Assembly (NCBI RefSeq): GCF_000526335.1
Contig: NZ_JAFW01000001.1
Coordinates: 992,001 to 1,056,000 of the forward strand
Source: Arthrobacter sp. 31Y
Lineage (GTDB): Bacteria > Actinomycetota > Actinomycetes > Actinomycetales > Micrococcaceae
DNA length: 64,000 bases
Reading direction: 5' to 3'
Shown one piece after another: positions 20,201 to 33,961 of this stretch. Every line of letters begins with the position of its first letter. The stretch's first letter is position 1. The notes beneath the pieces were generated by a model. That model did no database searches, was not told the origin of the DNA, and saw only the letters and a program-made list of their open reading frames with translations. A program made the position numbers and the translations under genes.

Positions 20201-21487
20201 GAGCTTCCTGCCACCGAAGGCAACTCCCAGGGACTGGACTCCAAGGCAGATTACTGCAGCCAACAACACCGTGCTCACATTCGCGGTGACATCCCACACC
20301 AACCCAAGCAAAGCCAGCGTCAGCGCGGCCCGTGCAGCATAGAGATGCTGCACCCTGAACCGGGCCTGCGGTACAAAGAACATCACAGCGAAATAGATGC
20401 CGCACATCAACATGACCAAGGCGTACTCCCCCTTGGACAAAAGGTGTGGCGTGAAAGTTACGGCAACGGCCACGACGGGTACTAAAGCGGGGTGCAGCAC
20501 CATGAGGGGACGGACGTAAAGCGGAGGAAGCCATCTGGGCCGCAGCAAGGAGATAACCGTCAGGAGAACCGCCACTCCGATGAGAGCCGTGAAGTACCAG
20601 ACCAAGGCGCCGCCGAGAACGGAAACTCCGGACCACGCCGTTGAGACGATGAAACTGAGGGACAGGAAGGCCAGGACCTTGTTATCCAACCGCACAGCGG
20701 TGTAAGCGTAAACCGCTGTGCCCAGCAACGACGTGACCAGCCACGCAGCGGGGCCGTTGTGGAGCACAAAGTTGTACATGGCCAGCCCTGTGACCGGAAC
20801 GAGAGCCAACCCTGTTCCAACGAACGCAATGGCAGCCGGTCGGAGGCGGGGCACGCGGGAGTGGATGACCATGCCTGCAACGTAGAACAGTGCAGTGATG
20901 AACCAGATGCCCACAAAGCGGAACAAGGCCGGAAGGCTCGTGCCCACGAACAGAGCACCGGCAGCAACAAGCAGCAGGCTGGCAACGTAGAGCGTGACGT
21001 TGATGTTCTGCTGGTCGCGCTTCTCCTTGCGCGCAGCGGCAGCCTCAGGAGTTTCGCGCACAACCGGCGGCTGCGGCACCCGGAAAGCAGGCTGTTGCGG
21101 CGCCACTGGCCGCTGCGGAACTGGCTGTGCCATAGGCGGCTGGAACGACTGCGCCCGGGGCGGCGCGGCGTTGTGAACAGTCGGCGGAGGCGTCACGTCC
21201 GGCGGCGGGAGTCTCAGGGCCGACTGGACGTAGGACGGCGCCGGCGGTTGGCTCACAGGGGCAGGAGCGACTGTCCGCGCCGATGACCGGTCAACGCTTT
21301 GTCCCTTGGCCTCAGCATCCCGCCACCCAGCCAGGTGGCCGGCGAGAAAACCCGCTTGGTATGAGGCAGCTTGGTCCTGCGCGGCAGTAGGGTCATGGGC
21401 AGTCCCGCGTCGCCCCCTCGCCAACCCGACTGCAAAGCCAACCCCGCCGACGATGACGAGGAGCAGCAGTATGAGTAATGCAGTCAT
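17297..21487 (-). CDS. Giant polytopic membrane protein, function unknown
   Basis: 1,396 aa, not recognised as a transporter or enzyme. ATG behind AAGGAG. A first helix (TALLILLLLVIVGGVGFAVG) is followed by a cytoplasmic region of about 140 residues rich in Pro, Gln and Ala (APSYVQSALRLPPPDV, QPVPQRPVAPQQPAF). From about residue 165 to 1370 there is near-continuous alternation of hydrophobic segments, roughly 35-40 by eye, with short loops. The C-terminus is polar. No ATP-binding, catalytic or ion-binding motif was seen. The layout recalls the DUF2157/DUF2339-like membrane proteins, but I do not assign it. It is transcribed away from tuf, after a bidirectional terminator. Confidence 0.85.
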   Translation of the reverse strand: MTALLILLLLVIVGGVGFAVGLARGRRGTAHDPTAAQDQAASYQAGFLAGHLAGWRDAEAKGQSVDRSSARTVAPAPVSQPPAPSYVQSALRLPPPDVTPPPTVHNAAPPRAQSFQPPMAQPVPQRPVAPQQPAFRVPQPPVVRETPEAAAARKEKRDQQNINVTLYVASLLLVAAGALFVGTSLPALFRFVGIWFITALFYVAGMVIHSRVPRLRPAAIAFVGTGLALVPVTGLAMYNFVLHNGPAAWLVTSLLGTAVYAYTAVRLDNKVLAFLSLSFIVSTAWSGVSVLGGALVWYFTALIGVAVLLTVISLLRPRWLPPLYVRPLMVLHPALVPVVAVAVTFTPHLLSKGEYALVMLMCGIYFAVMFFVPQARFRVQHLYAARAALTLALLGLVWDVTANVSTVLLAAVICLGVQSLGVAFGGRKLLPRFWWNDAVSCLGLQLITSAILTVVLEFRPFDLPNYVPLALTMLTAMVIGWKLGRGTEFAPAAVLGVAGALGGLLGAWPVSILLATAALYWFVRALLTPTASRQYLILAGRIALTLAVPMGVAGALTGNPDRTSYALTGLVAAAAAQQLASAGLARGGVRLLAPQATVAGFGAAAVAGLLVLPIFDETAGRAIVAAAVLLVLTASLAAGLLMFPPARPGTGAGNVWRPTVAEVIAPVTAVISGGVAAAFVSWSLGNGVLLALLAYLVVTALRISPSFHRQCYWWMARAAGTVLVASAYGDATRGDWSIRLAGEVPAIGLVVVVAAALQVVLPLLAGSRRRYPRASVVDAGAVLTVMAAASTSLTVATALSGWSVLDSWQPGVAAVTTALAAVLASAILRRHSAGWIFAPAAFVLLMALRVGNIRDVEILLGIFAAYSGFMVGAARHRLIRGCYLLAVRVLTGAFVAVIVGDVTDSPAAVSISVALVLALQHVLTLVLRRRGVDIAFQQATVHATLGAQLLLPFAYLIARDYDGGGRWVVLLEFVLVTVSAAVAWRILGARASRYFGTAAIGAGVIAAGPALVFPVSTWLYQPLLDRSQVPVVLLALAVAMIAARAAFRPEPVAEGSVADATERWFWFISAMAFTLVGGGLTLGTSHSLTGLSVVVLAGVLFAASHFERLPALYAAAAPAVLVGAVPAVDGLLEGLPAGVWSNYATWLIGGVGTAVLLYSLKMFGGPAIKESDWRRNSLAATAALAVATAAAVGLGRDQTSMLGFVLVLATGVLVVVEVPRGKWLAAELAGIVSVAALQRAVLFVDGASPDLFWTAQWYVAAGAVIAGLRYGDGQRAQGLLRLCLAGGLLSLMSLGTIFSGTSSQQLYVLVAHVLLLVAGLLLAERVLVWWGAIAVALSIMWALRSYAFAMLALVALGLIVLAVWRLNRKPPSNTGGPGQGGDPSDVPPVRTRDGIR

Positions 21488-21556
21488 GGAAGCTCCTTGG
21501 TTGCGCCGGACGCAGTGACTGCGCGGCCTTTATCCATTCGATAGAGTAACTGTAGC

Positions 21557-21596
21557 AAAAAGAACCCCACCGCCGTAGCGGTGGGGTTCTTTTTAG
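21557..21596. terminator. Bidirectional terminator after tuf
   Basis: AAAAAGAACCCCACCGC, a CGTA loop and the exact complement ending in TTTTT. The symmetrical A/T tracts make it work on either strand. It ends the str operon 45 bp after the tuf stop and also insulates the membrane-protein gene. Confidence 0.9.
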
Positions 21597-21641
21597 CTAA
21601 CTACCGGCTGGGCCGGAGTGTCACCGATCTACAAGTAGAGA

Positions 21642-22832
21642 CTACTTGATGATGTTGGTAACACGTCCCGAACCAACGGTGCGGCCGCCTTCGCGGATAG
21701 CGAAGCCGAGGCCCTCTTCCATAGCGATCGGCTGGATGAGCGCAACGGTCATCTCAGTGTTGTCGCCAGGCATAACCATTTCCGTGCCTTCCGGCAGGGT
21801 GATAACGCCGGTTACGTCCGTGGTACGGAAGTAGAACTGCGGGCGGTAGTTGGAGTAGAACGGGTTGTGACGTCCGCCTTCGTCCTTGGAAAGGATGTAG
21901 ACGTTAGCCTCGAAGTCGGTGTGCGGGGTGATGGAACCCGGCTTGACGACAACCTGGCCACGCTCGACATCGTCGCGCTTCAGACCGCGGAGCAGGAGGC
22001 CACAGTTCTCGCCGGCCCATGCTTCGTCGAGCTGCTTGTGGAACATCTCGATACCAGTAACCGTGGTCTTCTGGATCGGGCGGATGCCAACGATCTCAAC
22101 CTCGGAGTTGATGGCGAGGGTTCCACGCTCGGCGCGGCCCGTAACAACGGTGCCACGACCGGTGATCGTGAAGACGTCCTCGATCGGCATCAGGAACGGC
22201 TTGTCGCGGTCACGTACGGGGTCCGGAACGGACTCGTCGACTGCTGCCATCAGGTCCTGGACGGACTTGACCCAAACCGGGTCGCCTTCCAGAGCCTTGA
22301 GGCCGGAAACGCGAACAACCGGAGCCTCATCGCCATCGAAGCCCTGCGAGCTCAGGAGCTCACGAACTTCCATTTCGACGAGGTCGAGGAGTTCTTCGTC
22401 ATCAACCATGTCGGACTTGTTCAGCGCGACCAGCAGGTAGGGAACACCAACCTGGCGGGCGAGCAGAACGTGCTCACGGGTCTGAGCCATCGGACCATCG
22501 GTTGCAGCAACCACGAGGATTGCGCCGTCCATCTGGGCAGCACCGGTGATCATGTTCTTGATGTAGTCAGCGTGACCCGGGGCGTCTACGTGTGCGTAGT
22601 GGCGCTTCTCGGTCTGGTACTCCACGTGGGAGATGTTGATGGTAATACCGCGCTGGCGCTCTTCCGGAGCAGAGTCAATCGACGCGAAGTCGCGCTGCTC
22701 GTTGAGATCCGGGTACTGGTCGTACAGCACCTTGGAAATGGCGGCAGTCAGCGTCGTCTTACCGTGGTCAACGTGACCAATGGTGCCGATGTTGACGTGC
22801 GGCTTAGTCCGCTCGAACTTTGCCTTTGCCAC
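21642..22832 (-). CDS. tuf: Elongation factor Tu
   Basis: GTPase that delivers aminoacyl-tRNA to the ribosome, 396 aa. G1 is GHVDHGKT at residues 19-26; G3 DAPGH and G4 NKSD are also visible. Start GTG behind AGGAGG (taggaggaacctGTG). A 231-bp gap from fusA holds a hairpin and a candidate promoter, allowing extra tuf transcription. Only one tuf copy is in the window. Confidence 0.99.
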   Translation of the reverse strand: MAKAKFERTKPHVNIGTIGHVDHGKTTLTAAISKVLYDQYPDLNEQRDFASIDSAPEERQRGITINISHVEYQTEKRHYAHVDAPGHADYIKNMITGAAQMDGAILVVAATDGPMAQTREHVLLARQVGVPYLLVALNKSDMVDDEELLDLVEMEVRELLSSQGFDGDEAPVVRVSGLKALEGDPVWVKSVQDLMAAVDESVPDPVRDRDKPFLMPIEDVFTITGRGTVVTGRAERGTLAINSEVEIVGIRPIQKTTVTGIEMFHKQLDEAWAGENCGLLLRGLKRDDVERGQVVVKPGSITPHTDFEANVYILSKDEGGRHNPFYSNYRPQFYFRTTDVTGVITLPEGTEMVMPGDNTEMTVALIQPIAMEEGLGFAIREGGRTVGSGRVTNIIK

Positions 22833-22901
22833 AGGTTCCTCCTAGAACGATTTCAAGTGAAGTGCTCCTCGGCCGCGCTTTTCGCGGCAGAAACTTTAGC
22901 A

Positions 22902-22930
22902 AGTCTACTTGGGGGCTTGGTTTTGGTGAA
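22902..22930 (-). promoter_or_regulatory. Candidate internal promoter for tuf
   Basis: Minus strand: TTCACC (four of six to TTGACA), 17-bp spacer, TAGACT. The predicted transcript would start about 60 nt before tuf. It would let EF-Tu exceed the other str-operon products, as is usual for this protein. Confidence 0.5.
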
Positions 22931-23030
22931 ATTGCAGATTCAGGAACCAATGGTAGTTCCTCGAGCCTGTTTGCGCAGGGGCCGGGCCGCAGCTCTCGCC
23001 GCAGCCCCGCCTCAAGCGCTCAGATGCCTT

Positions 23031-23060
23031 CCCGATACCGGAATTGCATCCGTTACCGGG
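23031..23060 (-). repeat. Hairpin between fusA and tuf
   Basis: A 12-bp imperfect stem (CCCGGTAACGGA pairing with TCCGGTATCGGG, with one wobble and one mismatch) and six-base loop, 3 bp after the fusA stop. No T-run follows, so it is more likely an RNA-stability or partial-stop structure than a full terminator. Confidence 0.55.
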
Positions 23061-23063
23061 AGA

Positions 23064-25178
23064 TTACTCGCCGCGGGTTTTCTGGATGATCTCGTCGGCT
23101 ACTGCCTTGGGGACCTCCGCGTAGCTGTTGAACGTCATGGAGTACACAGCGCGACCCTGGGTCTTGGACCGGAGGTCACCGATGTAGCCGAACATGCCGG
23201 ACAGCGGAACGTGTGCACGGATAACCTTCACACCTGCTGCGTCTTCCATGGACTGCATCTGGCCACGACGGGCGTTCAGGTCACCGATAACATCACCCAT
23301 GTATTCCTCAGGTGTGCGGACCTCAACATCCATCAGCGGTTCAAGCAGAACAGGGTTCGCCTTGCGTGCAGCTTCCTTGAAAGCCATACGTCCAGCGATC
23401 TTGAACGCCATTTCCGAGGAGTCAACATCGTGGGACGCGCCATCAATCAGCGTGGCCTTGATGCCGACAACCGGGTAACCGGCCAGGACGCCGTCGTTCA
23501 GTGCATCCTGGATACCAGCGTCAACGGACGGGATGTATTCGCGCGGAACACGGCCACCAGTGACCTTGTTCACGAACTCGTACAGCTCGCCGGAAGCGGT
23601 GTCCATGGGCTCGATCGCAATCTGGATCTTTGCGAACTGACCCGAACCACCGGTCTGCTTCTTGTGCGTGTAGTCAAGGCGCTCGACGGCGCGCTTGATG
23701 GTTTCGCGGTAAGCAACCTGCGGCTTGCCAACGTTTGCCTCGACCTTGAATTCGCGGCGCATGCGGTCCACCAGGATGTCCAGGTGGAGCTCGCCCATGC
23801 CGGCGATGATGGTCTGGCCCGTGTCTTCGTTGAGGGAGACCTGGAAGGTCGGATCCTCAGCGGAGAGCTTCTGGATGGCCGTGGAGAGCTTCTCCTGGTC
23901 ACCCTTGGTGTTGGGCTCGATCGCAACAGAGATCACGGGCTCCGGGAAGCTCATGGACTCGAGGACAATCTGGTTGTTGGCATCACACAGGGTGTCACCC
24001 GTGGTGGTGTCCTTCAGACCGATGGCTGCGTAGATGTGGCCGGCGGTAGCGCCCTCAACAGGCATTTCCTTGTTGGCGTGCATCTGGAACAGCTTGCCGA
24101 TGCGTTCCTTCTTGCCCTTGGTGGAGTTGACCACCTGGGCGCCTGCCTCAACGTGACCGGAGTACACGCGGACGAAGGTCAGCTGACCGAAGAACGGGTG
24201 CGCAGCAATCTTGAAGGCGAGGGCCGAGAACGGCTCGTCTGCAGACGGCTTGCGGGTGAGTTCCTTCTCTTCGTCGCGGGGATCGTGACCGATCATCGGC
24301 GGGACGTCGAGCGGGTTCGGCAGGAAGTCAACAACAGCGTCAAGCATCGGCTGGACACCGCGGTTCTTGAAGGCAGAACCACAGAAGACCGGGTAGAGCT
24401 CAGAGTTGATGGTCATCTTGCGGATGCCGGCTTTGAGCTCTTCGAGGGTGAGTTCTTCACCTTCGAGGTACTTCTCCATGAGCTCTTCGGAAGCCTCGGC
24501 CACAGTCTCAACGAGCTGTGCACGGTACTCTTCGGCCTTGGCCTGGAGGTCCGCCGGGATTTCCTGCACTTCGTAGGAAGCGCCCATGGTGACGTCACCC
24601 TTTGCGTCGCCAGGCCAAACCAGGGCGCGCATTTCGAGGAGGTCAACAACACCGATGAAGTCGTTCTCGGCGCCGATGGGCAGCTGCATAACCAACGGCT
24701 TGGCACCAAGGCGGGAGATGATGGTGTCTACGGTGAAGTAGAAGTCAGCACCCAGCTTGTCCATCTTGTTGACGAAGCAGATACGCGGAACGTTGTACTT
24801 GTCAGCCTGGCGCCAAACAGTCTCGGACTGCGGCTCCACGCCTTCCTTGCCGTCGAACACTGCAACTGCACCGTCGAGGACGCGCAAGGAGCGCTCAACC
24901 TCAACCGTGAAGTCAACGTGGCCCGGGGTGTCAATGATGTTGATCTGGTTCTTGTCCCAGAAGCAAGTCACGGCGGCAGACGTGATGGTGATGCCGCGTT
25001 CCTTTTCCTGTTCCATCCAGTCAGTCGTCGAAGCGCCGTCGTGCGTCTCGCCGATCTTGTGGTTCACACCCGTGTAGAACAGGATGCGCTCGGTAGTGGT
25101 GGTCTTGCCGGCATCGATGTGGGCCATGATGCCGATGTTGCGGACCTTATTTAGGTCGGTAAGCACGTCCTGTGCCAC
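23064..25178 (-). CDS. fusA: Elongation factor G
   Basis: Translocase GTPase, 704 aa, normal length. G1 AHIDAGKT is at residues 19-26; DTPGHVDF and NKMDK follow. The domain IV loop region ([15 protein letters not shown]) is intact. ATG behind AAGGGAGA. It follows rpsG with a strong hairpin in the 69-bp gap. Confidence 0.99.
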   Translation of the reverse strand: MAQDVLTDLNKVRNIGIMAHIDAGKTTTTERILFYTGVNHKIGETHDGASTTDWMEQEKERGITITSAAVTCFWDKNQINIIDTPGHVDFTVEVERSLRVLDGAVAVFDGKEGVEPQSETVWRQADKYNVPRICFVNKMDKLGADFYFTVDTIISRLGAKPLVMQLPIGAENDFIGVVDLLEMRALVWPGDAKGDVTMGASYEVQEIPADLQAKAEEYRAQLVETVAEASEELMEKYLEGEELTLEELKAGIRKMTINSELYPVFCGSAFKNRGVQPMLDAVVDFLPNPLDVPPMIGHDPRDEEKELTRKPSADEPFSALAFKIAAHPFFGQLTFVRVYSGHVEAGAQVVNSTKGKKERIGKLFQMHANKEMPVEGATAGHIYAAIGLKDTTTGDTLCDANNQIVLESMSFPEPVISVAIEPNTKGDQEKLSTAIQKLSAEDPTFQVSLNEDTGQTIIAGMGELHLDILVDRMRREFKVEANVGKPQVAYRETIKRAVERLDYTHKKQTGGSGQFAKIQIAIEPMDTASGELYEFVNKVTGGRVPREYIPSVDAGIQDALNDGVLAGYPVVGIKATLIDGASHDVDSSEMAFKIAGRMAFKEAARKANPVLLEPLMDVEVRTPEEYMGDVIGDLNARRGQMQSMEDAAGVKVIRAHVPLSGMFGYIGDLRSKTQGRAVYSMTFNSYAEVPKAVADEIIQKTRGE

Positions 25179-25208
25179 GGGGTCTCCCTTTCGGATGGAC
25201 TACACGTT

Positions 25209-25235
25209 CGCCGCCGGCTCAGTGAGCCGGCGGCG
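25209..25235 (-). repeat. Strong hairpin between rpsG and fusA
   Basis: Perfect 12-bp GC-only-rich stem (CGCCGCCGGCTC and complement) with a three-base loop. It starts 13 bp after the rpsG stop and 31 bp before the fusA start. No T-run follows on the minus strand. Confidence 0.7.
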
Positions 25236-25247
25236 TCCGGAAAGTTT

Positions 25248-25718
25248 TTACCAGCGGTAGTGTGCGAAGGCCTTGTTGGACTCGGCCATCTTGTGGGTGT
25301 CTTCGCGACGCTTCACAGCGGCACCAAGACCATTGGAGGCATCCAGGATTTCGTTCTGGAGGCGCTCGGTCATGGTCTTCTCCCGGCGGGCCTTGGAGTA
25401 GCCCACGAGCCAACGCAGAGCGAGAGCGGTGGAGCGACCCGGCTTGACCTCAACCGGAACCTGGTAGGTAGCGCCACCAACACGGCGTGAACGCACCTCG
25501 AGCGAAGGCTTGACGTTGTCCATGGCCTTCTTGAGAGCGGCAACGGGGTCGCCGCCGGACTTGGCACGTGCACCTTCGAGTGCGCCGTAAACGATGCGCT
25601 CTGCGGTGGACTTCTTGCCGTCAACAAGAACCTTGTTGATCAGCTGCGTGACCAACGGGGAGCCGTAAACGGGATCGGAAACTAGCGGCCGCTTCGGGGC
25701 CGGACCCTTGCGAGGCAT
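25248..25718 (-). CDS. rpsG: 30S ribosomal protein S7
   Basis: Head-assembly initiator that binds 16S rRNA, 156 aa. [20 protein letters not shown] and the C-terminal [20 protein letters not shown] are family signatures. One bp after rpsL. In E. coli S7 represses its own operon; no equivalent site was recognised. Confidence 0.98.
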   Translation of the reverse strand: MPRKGPAPKRPLVSDPVYGSPLVTQLINKVLVDGKKSTAERIVYGALEGARAKSGGDPVAALKKAMDNVKPSLEVRSRRVGGATYQVPVEVKPGRSTALALRWLVGYSKARREKTMTERLQNEILDASNGLGAAVKRREDTHKMAESNKAFAHYRW

Positions 25719-25719
25719 A

Positions 25720-26094
25720 TTACTTCTTCTCCATCTTTGCGCCGTAACGGCTGCGAGCCTGCTTGCGGTTCTTTACACCCTGGGTGTCAAGTGCGCCGCG
25801 GACGATCTTGTAGCGGACACCCGGAAGGTCCTTAACACGACCACCACGAACGAGCACGATGGAGTGCTCCTGGAGGTTGTGGCCAACACCGGGGATGTAG
25901 GCGGTAACTTCCACGCCACCGTTGAGGCGCACACGTGCCACCTTACGGAGAGCCGAGTTCGGCTTCTTGGGGGTGGTGGTGTAAACGCGGGTGCAAACAC
26001 CGCGGCGCATCGGGCTGCCCTTCAGCGCGGGAGCCTTGGTCTTGGAGACCTTCGGCGTGCGGCCCTTGCGGACCAGCTGGTTAATCGTAGGCAC
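25720..26094 (-). CDS. rpsL: 30S ribosomal protein S12
   Basis: Decoding-centre protein, 124 aa. I start it at the GTG at 26094 ([12 protein letters not shown]), which gives the exact family length; an open frame reaching 26268 is leader sequence. Lys43 ([11 protein letters not shown]) and Lys88-Asp89 (GGRVKDLPG) are wild type, so this allele has no classical streptomycin-resistance change. First gene of the str unit. Confidence 0.98.
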   Translation of the reverse strand: MPTINQLVRKGRTPKVSKTKAPALKGSPMRRGVCTRVYTTTPKKPNSALRKVARVRLNGGVEVTAYIPGVGHNLQEHSIVLVRGGRVKDLPGVRYKIVRGALDTQGVKNRKQARSRYGAKMEKK

Positions 26095-26332
26095 TTTCGT
26101 GTTCTCCGTTGTTTGATCTCTGCCCCCACACACAGGCTCCAGCCTGTGTAAACGTGGGAACTTTGGCGTTGCTCGTGCAGCCGGCCGAAACTCCGGTAGG
26201 CGTGCAAAAGTGCGGCATTCGTTGCGCATGTTGCCCGCAACCCGGAAACAGGCTCCACCCAGCACCATGAGAACAAAACCAAAATGATGCTGCGGCGGCC
26301 TTCATCCACTGCCACACAGAACAATTACCAAA
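26095..26332 (-). promoter_or_regulatory. rpsL leader with stem-loop
   Basis: About 230 nt of untranslated leader. At 26124-26158 it carries a hairpin: ACACAGGC, a TCCA loop and GCCTGTGT, extended by CCCAC/GTGGG across an internal loop. It lies 30 nt before the GTG. No T-run follows. Nothing else is recognisable in this stretch. Confidence 0.5.
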
Positions 26333-26362
26333 AGTCTAGCACGGCTTGATCTAGGGCCTTAA
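26333..26362 (-). promoter_or_regulatory. Candidate promoter of the str operon
   Basis: Minus strand: TTAAGG, 18-bp spacer, TAGACT, followed by TTTTGG. The -35 is weak (three of six), the -10 fits TANNNT. Located between the rpoC terminator and rpsL. Confidence 0.5.
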
Positions 26363-26384
26363 TCGGGTGTATGGCGTCCAAACG

Positions 26385-26424
26385 GGTGAAGGCCCCCTGC
26401 CCTTGCGGACAGGAGGCCTTCACC
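26385..26424 (-). terminator. Terminator hairpin after rpoC
   Basis: A stem of about 15 bp (GGTGAAGGCCTCCTG against CAGGGGGCCTTCACC, one mismatch) with a 10-base loop, 27 bp after the rpoC stop. The minus-strand tail is CGTTTGG, a poor U-tract. Confidence 0.65.
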
Positions 26425-26451
26425 TTTCACTCGTGAAGCTGACGATTCCGT

Positions 26452-30351
<3,900 letters not shown>

Positions 30352-30408
30352 ATGGTCCCTGTTCTCTCTTGTTCTCTAAATTCTGAAGTCTTGGTTACGG
30401 GAAGAGGG

Positions 30409-30453
30409 AGCTGTTCCGACGGACAGAAGTTGACTCTGTCCGCCGGAACAGCT
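30409..30453 (-). repeat. Long hairpin between rpoB and rpoC
   Basis: A 19-bp inverted repeat with one mismatch (AGCTGTTCCG.CGGACAGA and complement), seven-base loop, beginning 1 bp after the rpoB stop. The minus-strand tail is CCCTCTTCCC, so there is no real U-tract. Could be a processing site, a 3' stabiliser or a partial attenuator. Confidence 0.8.
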
Positions 30454-30454
30454 G

Positions 30455-33400
30455 CTAGACCTCTTCTACGGAACTGGGCTCTGCACGAGACAGATCGATG
30501 CCCAGTTCTTCCGCAGCCGTGAAGACTGCGTCATCAGAGTCACGCATTTCGATCGTGGTTCCGTCGGTGGAAAGTACTTCCACGTTCAGGCACAACGACT
30601 GCATTTCCTTGATCAAGACCTTGAAGGACTCGGGAACGCCAGGCTCAGGGATGTTCTCGCCCTTGACGATGGCTTCGTAGACCTTCACACGACCATGGAT
30701 GTCATCCGACTTGATCGTGAGGAGTTCCTGAAGGGTGTAAGCAGCACCGTAAGCTTCGAGCGCCCACACTTCCATTTCACCGAAGCGCTGGCCACCGAAC
30801 TGAGCCTTACCACCCAGCGGCTGCTGCGTGATCATGGAGTACGGACCGGTGGAGCGCGCGTGGATCTTGTCGTCCACCAAGTGGTGGAGCTTCAGGATGT
30901 ACATGTAACCGACGGAGATCGGGTCCGGGAACGGCTCGCCGGAGCGGCCGTCAAACAGACGGGTCTTGCCGGACGAGTCGATCAGGCGGTCGCCGTCGCG
31001 AGTCACGTTGGTGGAGTCAAGCAGGCCCGTGATCTCTTCTTCGCGGGCGCCGTCGAACACCGGGGTGGCAACGGTGGTCTGGCCGGTTTCACGGGGCAGG
31101 TTGGGCAGGTTCTTGACCCACTCCGGCTCGCCTTCGATCTTCCAACCGGTCTTGGCAACCCAACCGAGGTGGGTTTCCAGGACCTGGCCAACGTTCATTC
31201 GACCCGGAACACCAAGCGGGTTCAGGACGATGTCCACCGGGGTACCGTCTGCAAGGAAGGGCATGTCCTCGATCGGGAGGATCTTGGAGATAACACCCTT
31301 GTTGCCGTGACGGCCGGCGAGCTTGTCGCCGTCGGTGATCTTACGCTTGGCTGCAACGTAGACGCGGACCAGCTGGTTCACGCCCGGGGGCAGTTCGTCG
31401 TCGTTGTCGCGGTCGAAGACGCGCACGCCGATGACCGTACCGGACTCGCCGTGGGGCACCTTCAGGGAGGTGTCGCGCACTTCGCGGGACTTCTCACCGA
31501 AGATGGCGCGCAGCAGGCGCTCTTCCGGGGTCAACTCGGTTTCACCCTTGGGGGTGACCTTGCCAACCAGGATGTCGCCGGCTTCAACCTCGGCACCAAT
31601 GTGGATGATGCCGCGCTCGTCCAGGCCTGCCAGGACTTCCTCGGACACGTTGGGGATGTCACGAGTGATTTCCTCGGCACCAAGCTTGGTGTCGCGGGCA
31701 TCAATTTCGTGCTCCTCAATGTGGATGGAGGAAAGAACATCCTCAGCAACAATGCGCTGGGACAGGATGATGGCGTCCTCGAAGTTGTGGCCTTCCCATG
31801 ACATGAATGCCACGAGCAGGTTCTTACCGAGGGCGAGTTCACCCTGGTCCGTTGCGGGACCGTCAGCGATGATGCCGCCAACTTCCAGGCGCTGGCCTTC
31901 GTTGACCAGGACACGGTGGTTGTAGCAGTTGCCCTGGTTGGAACGGGCGAACTTGTTGATGCGGTAGTTGGTCTCGGTGCCGTCGTCGTTGATCATGACA
32001 ACCAGCTCGGCGGAAACCTCGGTGACCACACCTGCCTTCTTCGCGATGACAACGTCACCGGCGTCGACAGCTGCTGCGCGTTCCATGCCGGTACCCACGA
32101 AAGGAGCCTCGGAACGGACCAGGGGCACGGCCTGACGCTGCATGTTGGCACCCATGAGTGCGCGGTTGGCGTCGTCGTGCTCGAGGAACGGAATCAGGGC
32201 TGTTGCCACGGAAACCATCTGGCGCGGGGAAACGTCCATGAACTGAACGTCTGCAGCGGGAACCAGGACGGGCTCGCCTCCACCACCACGGGCACGGACA
32301 AGAACGGTCTCTTCCGAGAACTTCTTGTCTGCATCCAGCGGAGCGTTGGCCTGTGCAATCAGGACCTCTGCTTCGTCATCGGCAGTGAGGTACTCGACCT
32401 CGTCCGAAACGACGCCCTCGGAGACCAACCGGTACGGCGTCTCGATGAAGCCGAACGGGTTGATGCGGCCGTAGGAAGCCAACGAACCGATCAGGCCAAT
32501 GTTCGGGCCTTCAGGAGTTTCGATGGGGCACATACGTCCATAGTGGGACGGGTGAACGTCACGGACTTCCATGCCTGCACGGTCACGGGACAGACCACCC
32601 GGGCCAAGCGCCGACAGGCGGCGCTTGTGGGTAAGACCCGACAACGGGTTGTTCTGGTCCATGAACTGTGACAGCTGGGAGGTTCCGAAGAACTCCTTGA
32701 TGGCTGCAACAACCGGACGGATGTTGATCAGTGTCTGCGGCGTGATTGCCTCGACGTCCTGCGTGGTCATGCGTTCGCGAACAACGCGCTCCATGCGGGA
32801 CAGGCCGGTGCGGACCTGGTTCTCGATCAATTCGCCGACGGCGCGGATGCGACGGTTGCCGAAGTGGTCGATGTCGTCGACGTCCACGCGCAGTTCGTGG
32901 TCTTCGCCATCGCGCTTGCCCATGAGGTTCTTCTCGCCGGCGTGAAGCGCAACGAGGTACTTGATCATGGCAACGATGTCTTCAACGTGCAGGACCGACG
33001 CTTCCTTGTCACCAAGGGAGCGATCGATGCCGAGCTTGCGGTTGATCTTGTAACGGCCAACCTTTGCCAGATCGTAGCGCTTGGCGTTGAAGTACAGGTT
33101 GTCCAGCAGGGACTGGGCAGCCTCGACTGTGGGCGGCTCGCCCGGACGCAGCTTGCGGTAGATGTCCAGAAGCGCGTCTTCGCGGGTTTCGGTGGCGTCC
33201 TTCTCCAGCGTTGCACGCATGGAGTCGTACTGGCCGAACTCTTCCAGGATCTGGCCTTCGGTCCAACCGAGGGCCTTCAGGAGAACCGTGACCGACTGCT
33301 TGCGCTTGCGGTCGAGGCGAACGCCGACCTGGTCGCGCTTGTCGATTTCGAGTTCGAACCATGCACCACGGGACGGGATGATCTTCGCGGTGAAGATGTC

Positions 33401-33961
33401 CTTGTCACTGGTCTTGTCCGCGGTGCGCTCGAAGTAGGCGCCCGGTGAACGGACCAGCTGGGAGACAACCACACGCTCGGTGCCGTTGACGACGAACGTT
33501 CCCTTTTCAGTCATGAGGGGGAAGTCGCCCATGAACACGGTCTGCTGCTTGATTTCGCCCGTGTTGTTGTTCATGAACTCGGCCTTGACATACAGCGGTG
33601 CCGAGTAAGTGGCGTCACGGTCTTTGCATTCGGCCATGGTGTACTTCGGGTCAGCGAACTCCGGCTCGGAGAAGCTCAGGGACATGGTGCCCTGGAAGTC
33701 CTCGATTGGGGAGATCTCTTCGAAGATGTCGGCAAGTCCGGAGGTGGTGGCGACGCTGAGGTCGCCCTCCTCGACAGCCTTCGCTACCCGCGCCTGCCAG
33801 CGTTCGTTTCCGACCAGCCAGTCAAAGCTGTCTGTCTGCAGGGCGAGGAGATTCGGAACATCCAAAGGTTCGTGAATCTTTGCGAATGAGAGGCGGCGGG
33901 TGGCACCATCGGTGCTTGCCGTGTTAGCGGTTTCGTTATTAGAGGTGCTCGAGGCGACCAA
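30455..33961 (-). CDS. rpoB: RNA polymerase beta subunit
   Basis: Catalytic subunit and rifampicin target, 1,168 aa. I choose the TTG at 33961, eight bases after GGAAGGA, giving [13 protein letters not shown]; a GTG at 33976 lies inside that ribosome site. The rifampicin region ([15 protein letters not shown] then [13 protein letters not shown]) has Asp435, His445 and Ser450, all wild type and in exact mycobacterial numbering. The C-terminus ([18 protein letters not shown]) is complete. It is separated from rplL by two plus-strand genes. Confidence 0.98.
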   Translation of the reverse strand: MVASSTSNNETANTASTDGATRRLSFAKIHEPLDVPNLLALQTDSFDWLVGNERWQARVAKAVEEGDLSVATTSGLADIFEEISPIEDFQGTMSLSFSEPEFADPKYTMAECKDRDATYSAPLYVKAEFMNNNTGEIKQQTVFMGDFPLMTEKGTFVVNGTERVVVSQLVRSPGAYFERTADKTSDKDIFTAKIIPSRGAWFELEIDKRDQVGVRLDRKRKQSVTVLLKALGWTEGQILEEFGQYDSMRATLEKDATETREDALLDIYRKLRPGEPPTVEAAQSLLDNLYFNAKRYDLAKVGRYKINRKLGIDRSLGDKEASVLHVEDIVAMIKYLVALHAGEKNLMGKRDGEDHELRVDVDDIDHFGNRRIRAVGELIENQVRTGLSRMERVVRERMTTQDVEAITPQTLINIRPVVAAIKEFFGTSQLSQFMDQNNPLSGLTHKRRLSALGPGGLSRDRAGMEVRDVHPSHYGRMCPIETPEGPNIGLIGSLASYGRINPFGFIETPYRLVSEGVVSDEVEYLTADDEAEVLIAQANAPLDADKKFSEETVLVRARGGGGEPVLVPAADVQFMDVSPRQMVSVATALIPFLEHDDANRALMGANMQRQAVPLVRSEAPFVGTGMERAAAVDAGDVVIAKKAGVVTEVSAELVVMINDDGTETNYRINKFARSNQGNCYNHRVLVNEGQRLEVGGIIADGPATDQGELALGKNLLVAFMSWEGHNFEDAIILSQRIVAEDVLSSIHIEEHEIDARDTKLGAEEITRDIPNVSEEVLAGLDERGIIHIGAEVEAGDILVGKVTPKGETELTPEERLLRAIFGEKSREVRDTSLKVPHGESGTVIGVRVFDRDNDDELPPGVNQLVRVYVAAKRKITDGDKLAGRHGNKGVISKILPIEDMPFLADGTPVDIVLNPLGVPGRMNVGQVLETHLGWVAKTGWKIEGEPEWVKNLPNLPRETGQTTVATPVFDGAREEEITGLLDSTNVTRDGDRLIDSSGKTRLFDGRSGEPFPDPISVGYMYILKLHHLVDDKIHARSTGPYSMITQQPLGGKAQFGGQRFGEMEVWALEAYGAAYTLQELLTIKSDDIHGRVKVYEAIVKGENIPEPGVPESFKVLIKEMQSLCLNVEVLSTDGTTIEMRDSDDAVFTAAEELGIDLSRAEPSSVEEV

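Noticed and set aside
21867..25154. A 1,095-codon open frame on the plus strand opposite tuf and fusA
   Set aside because: It mirrors strongly biased codon use in the two elongation-factor genes, has no homologous motif and no proper ribosome site.
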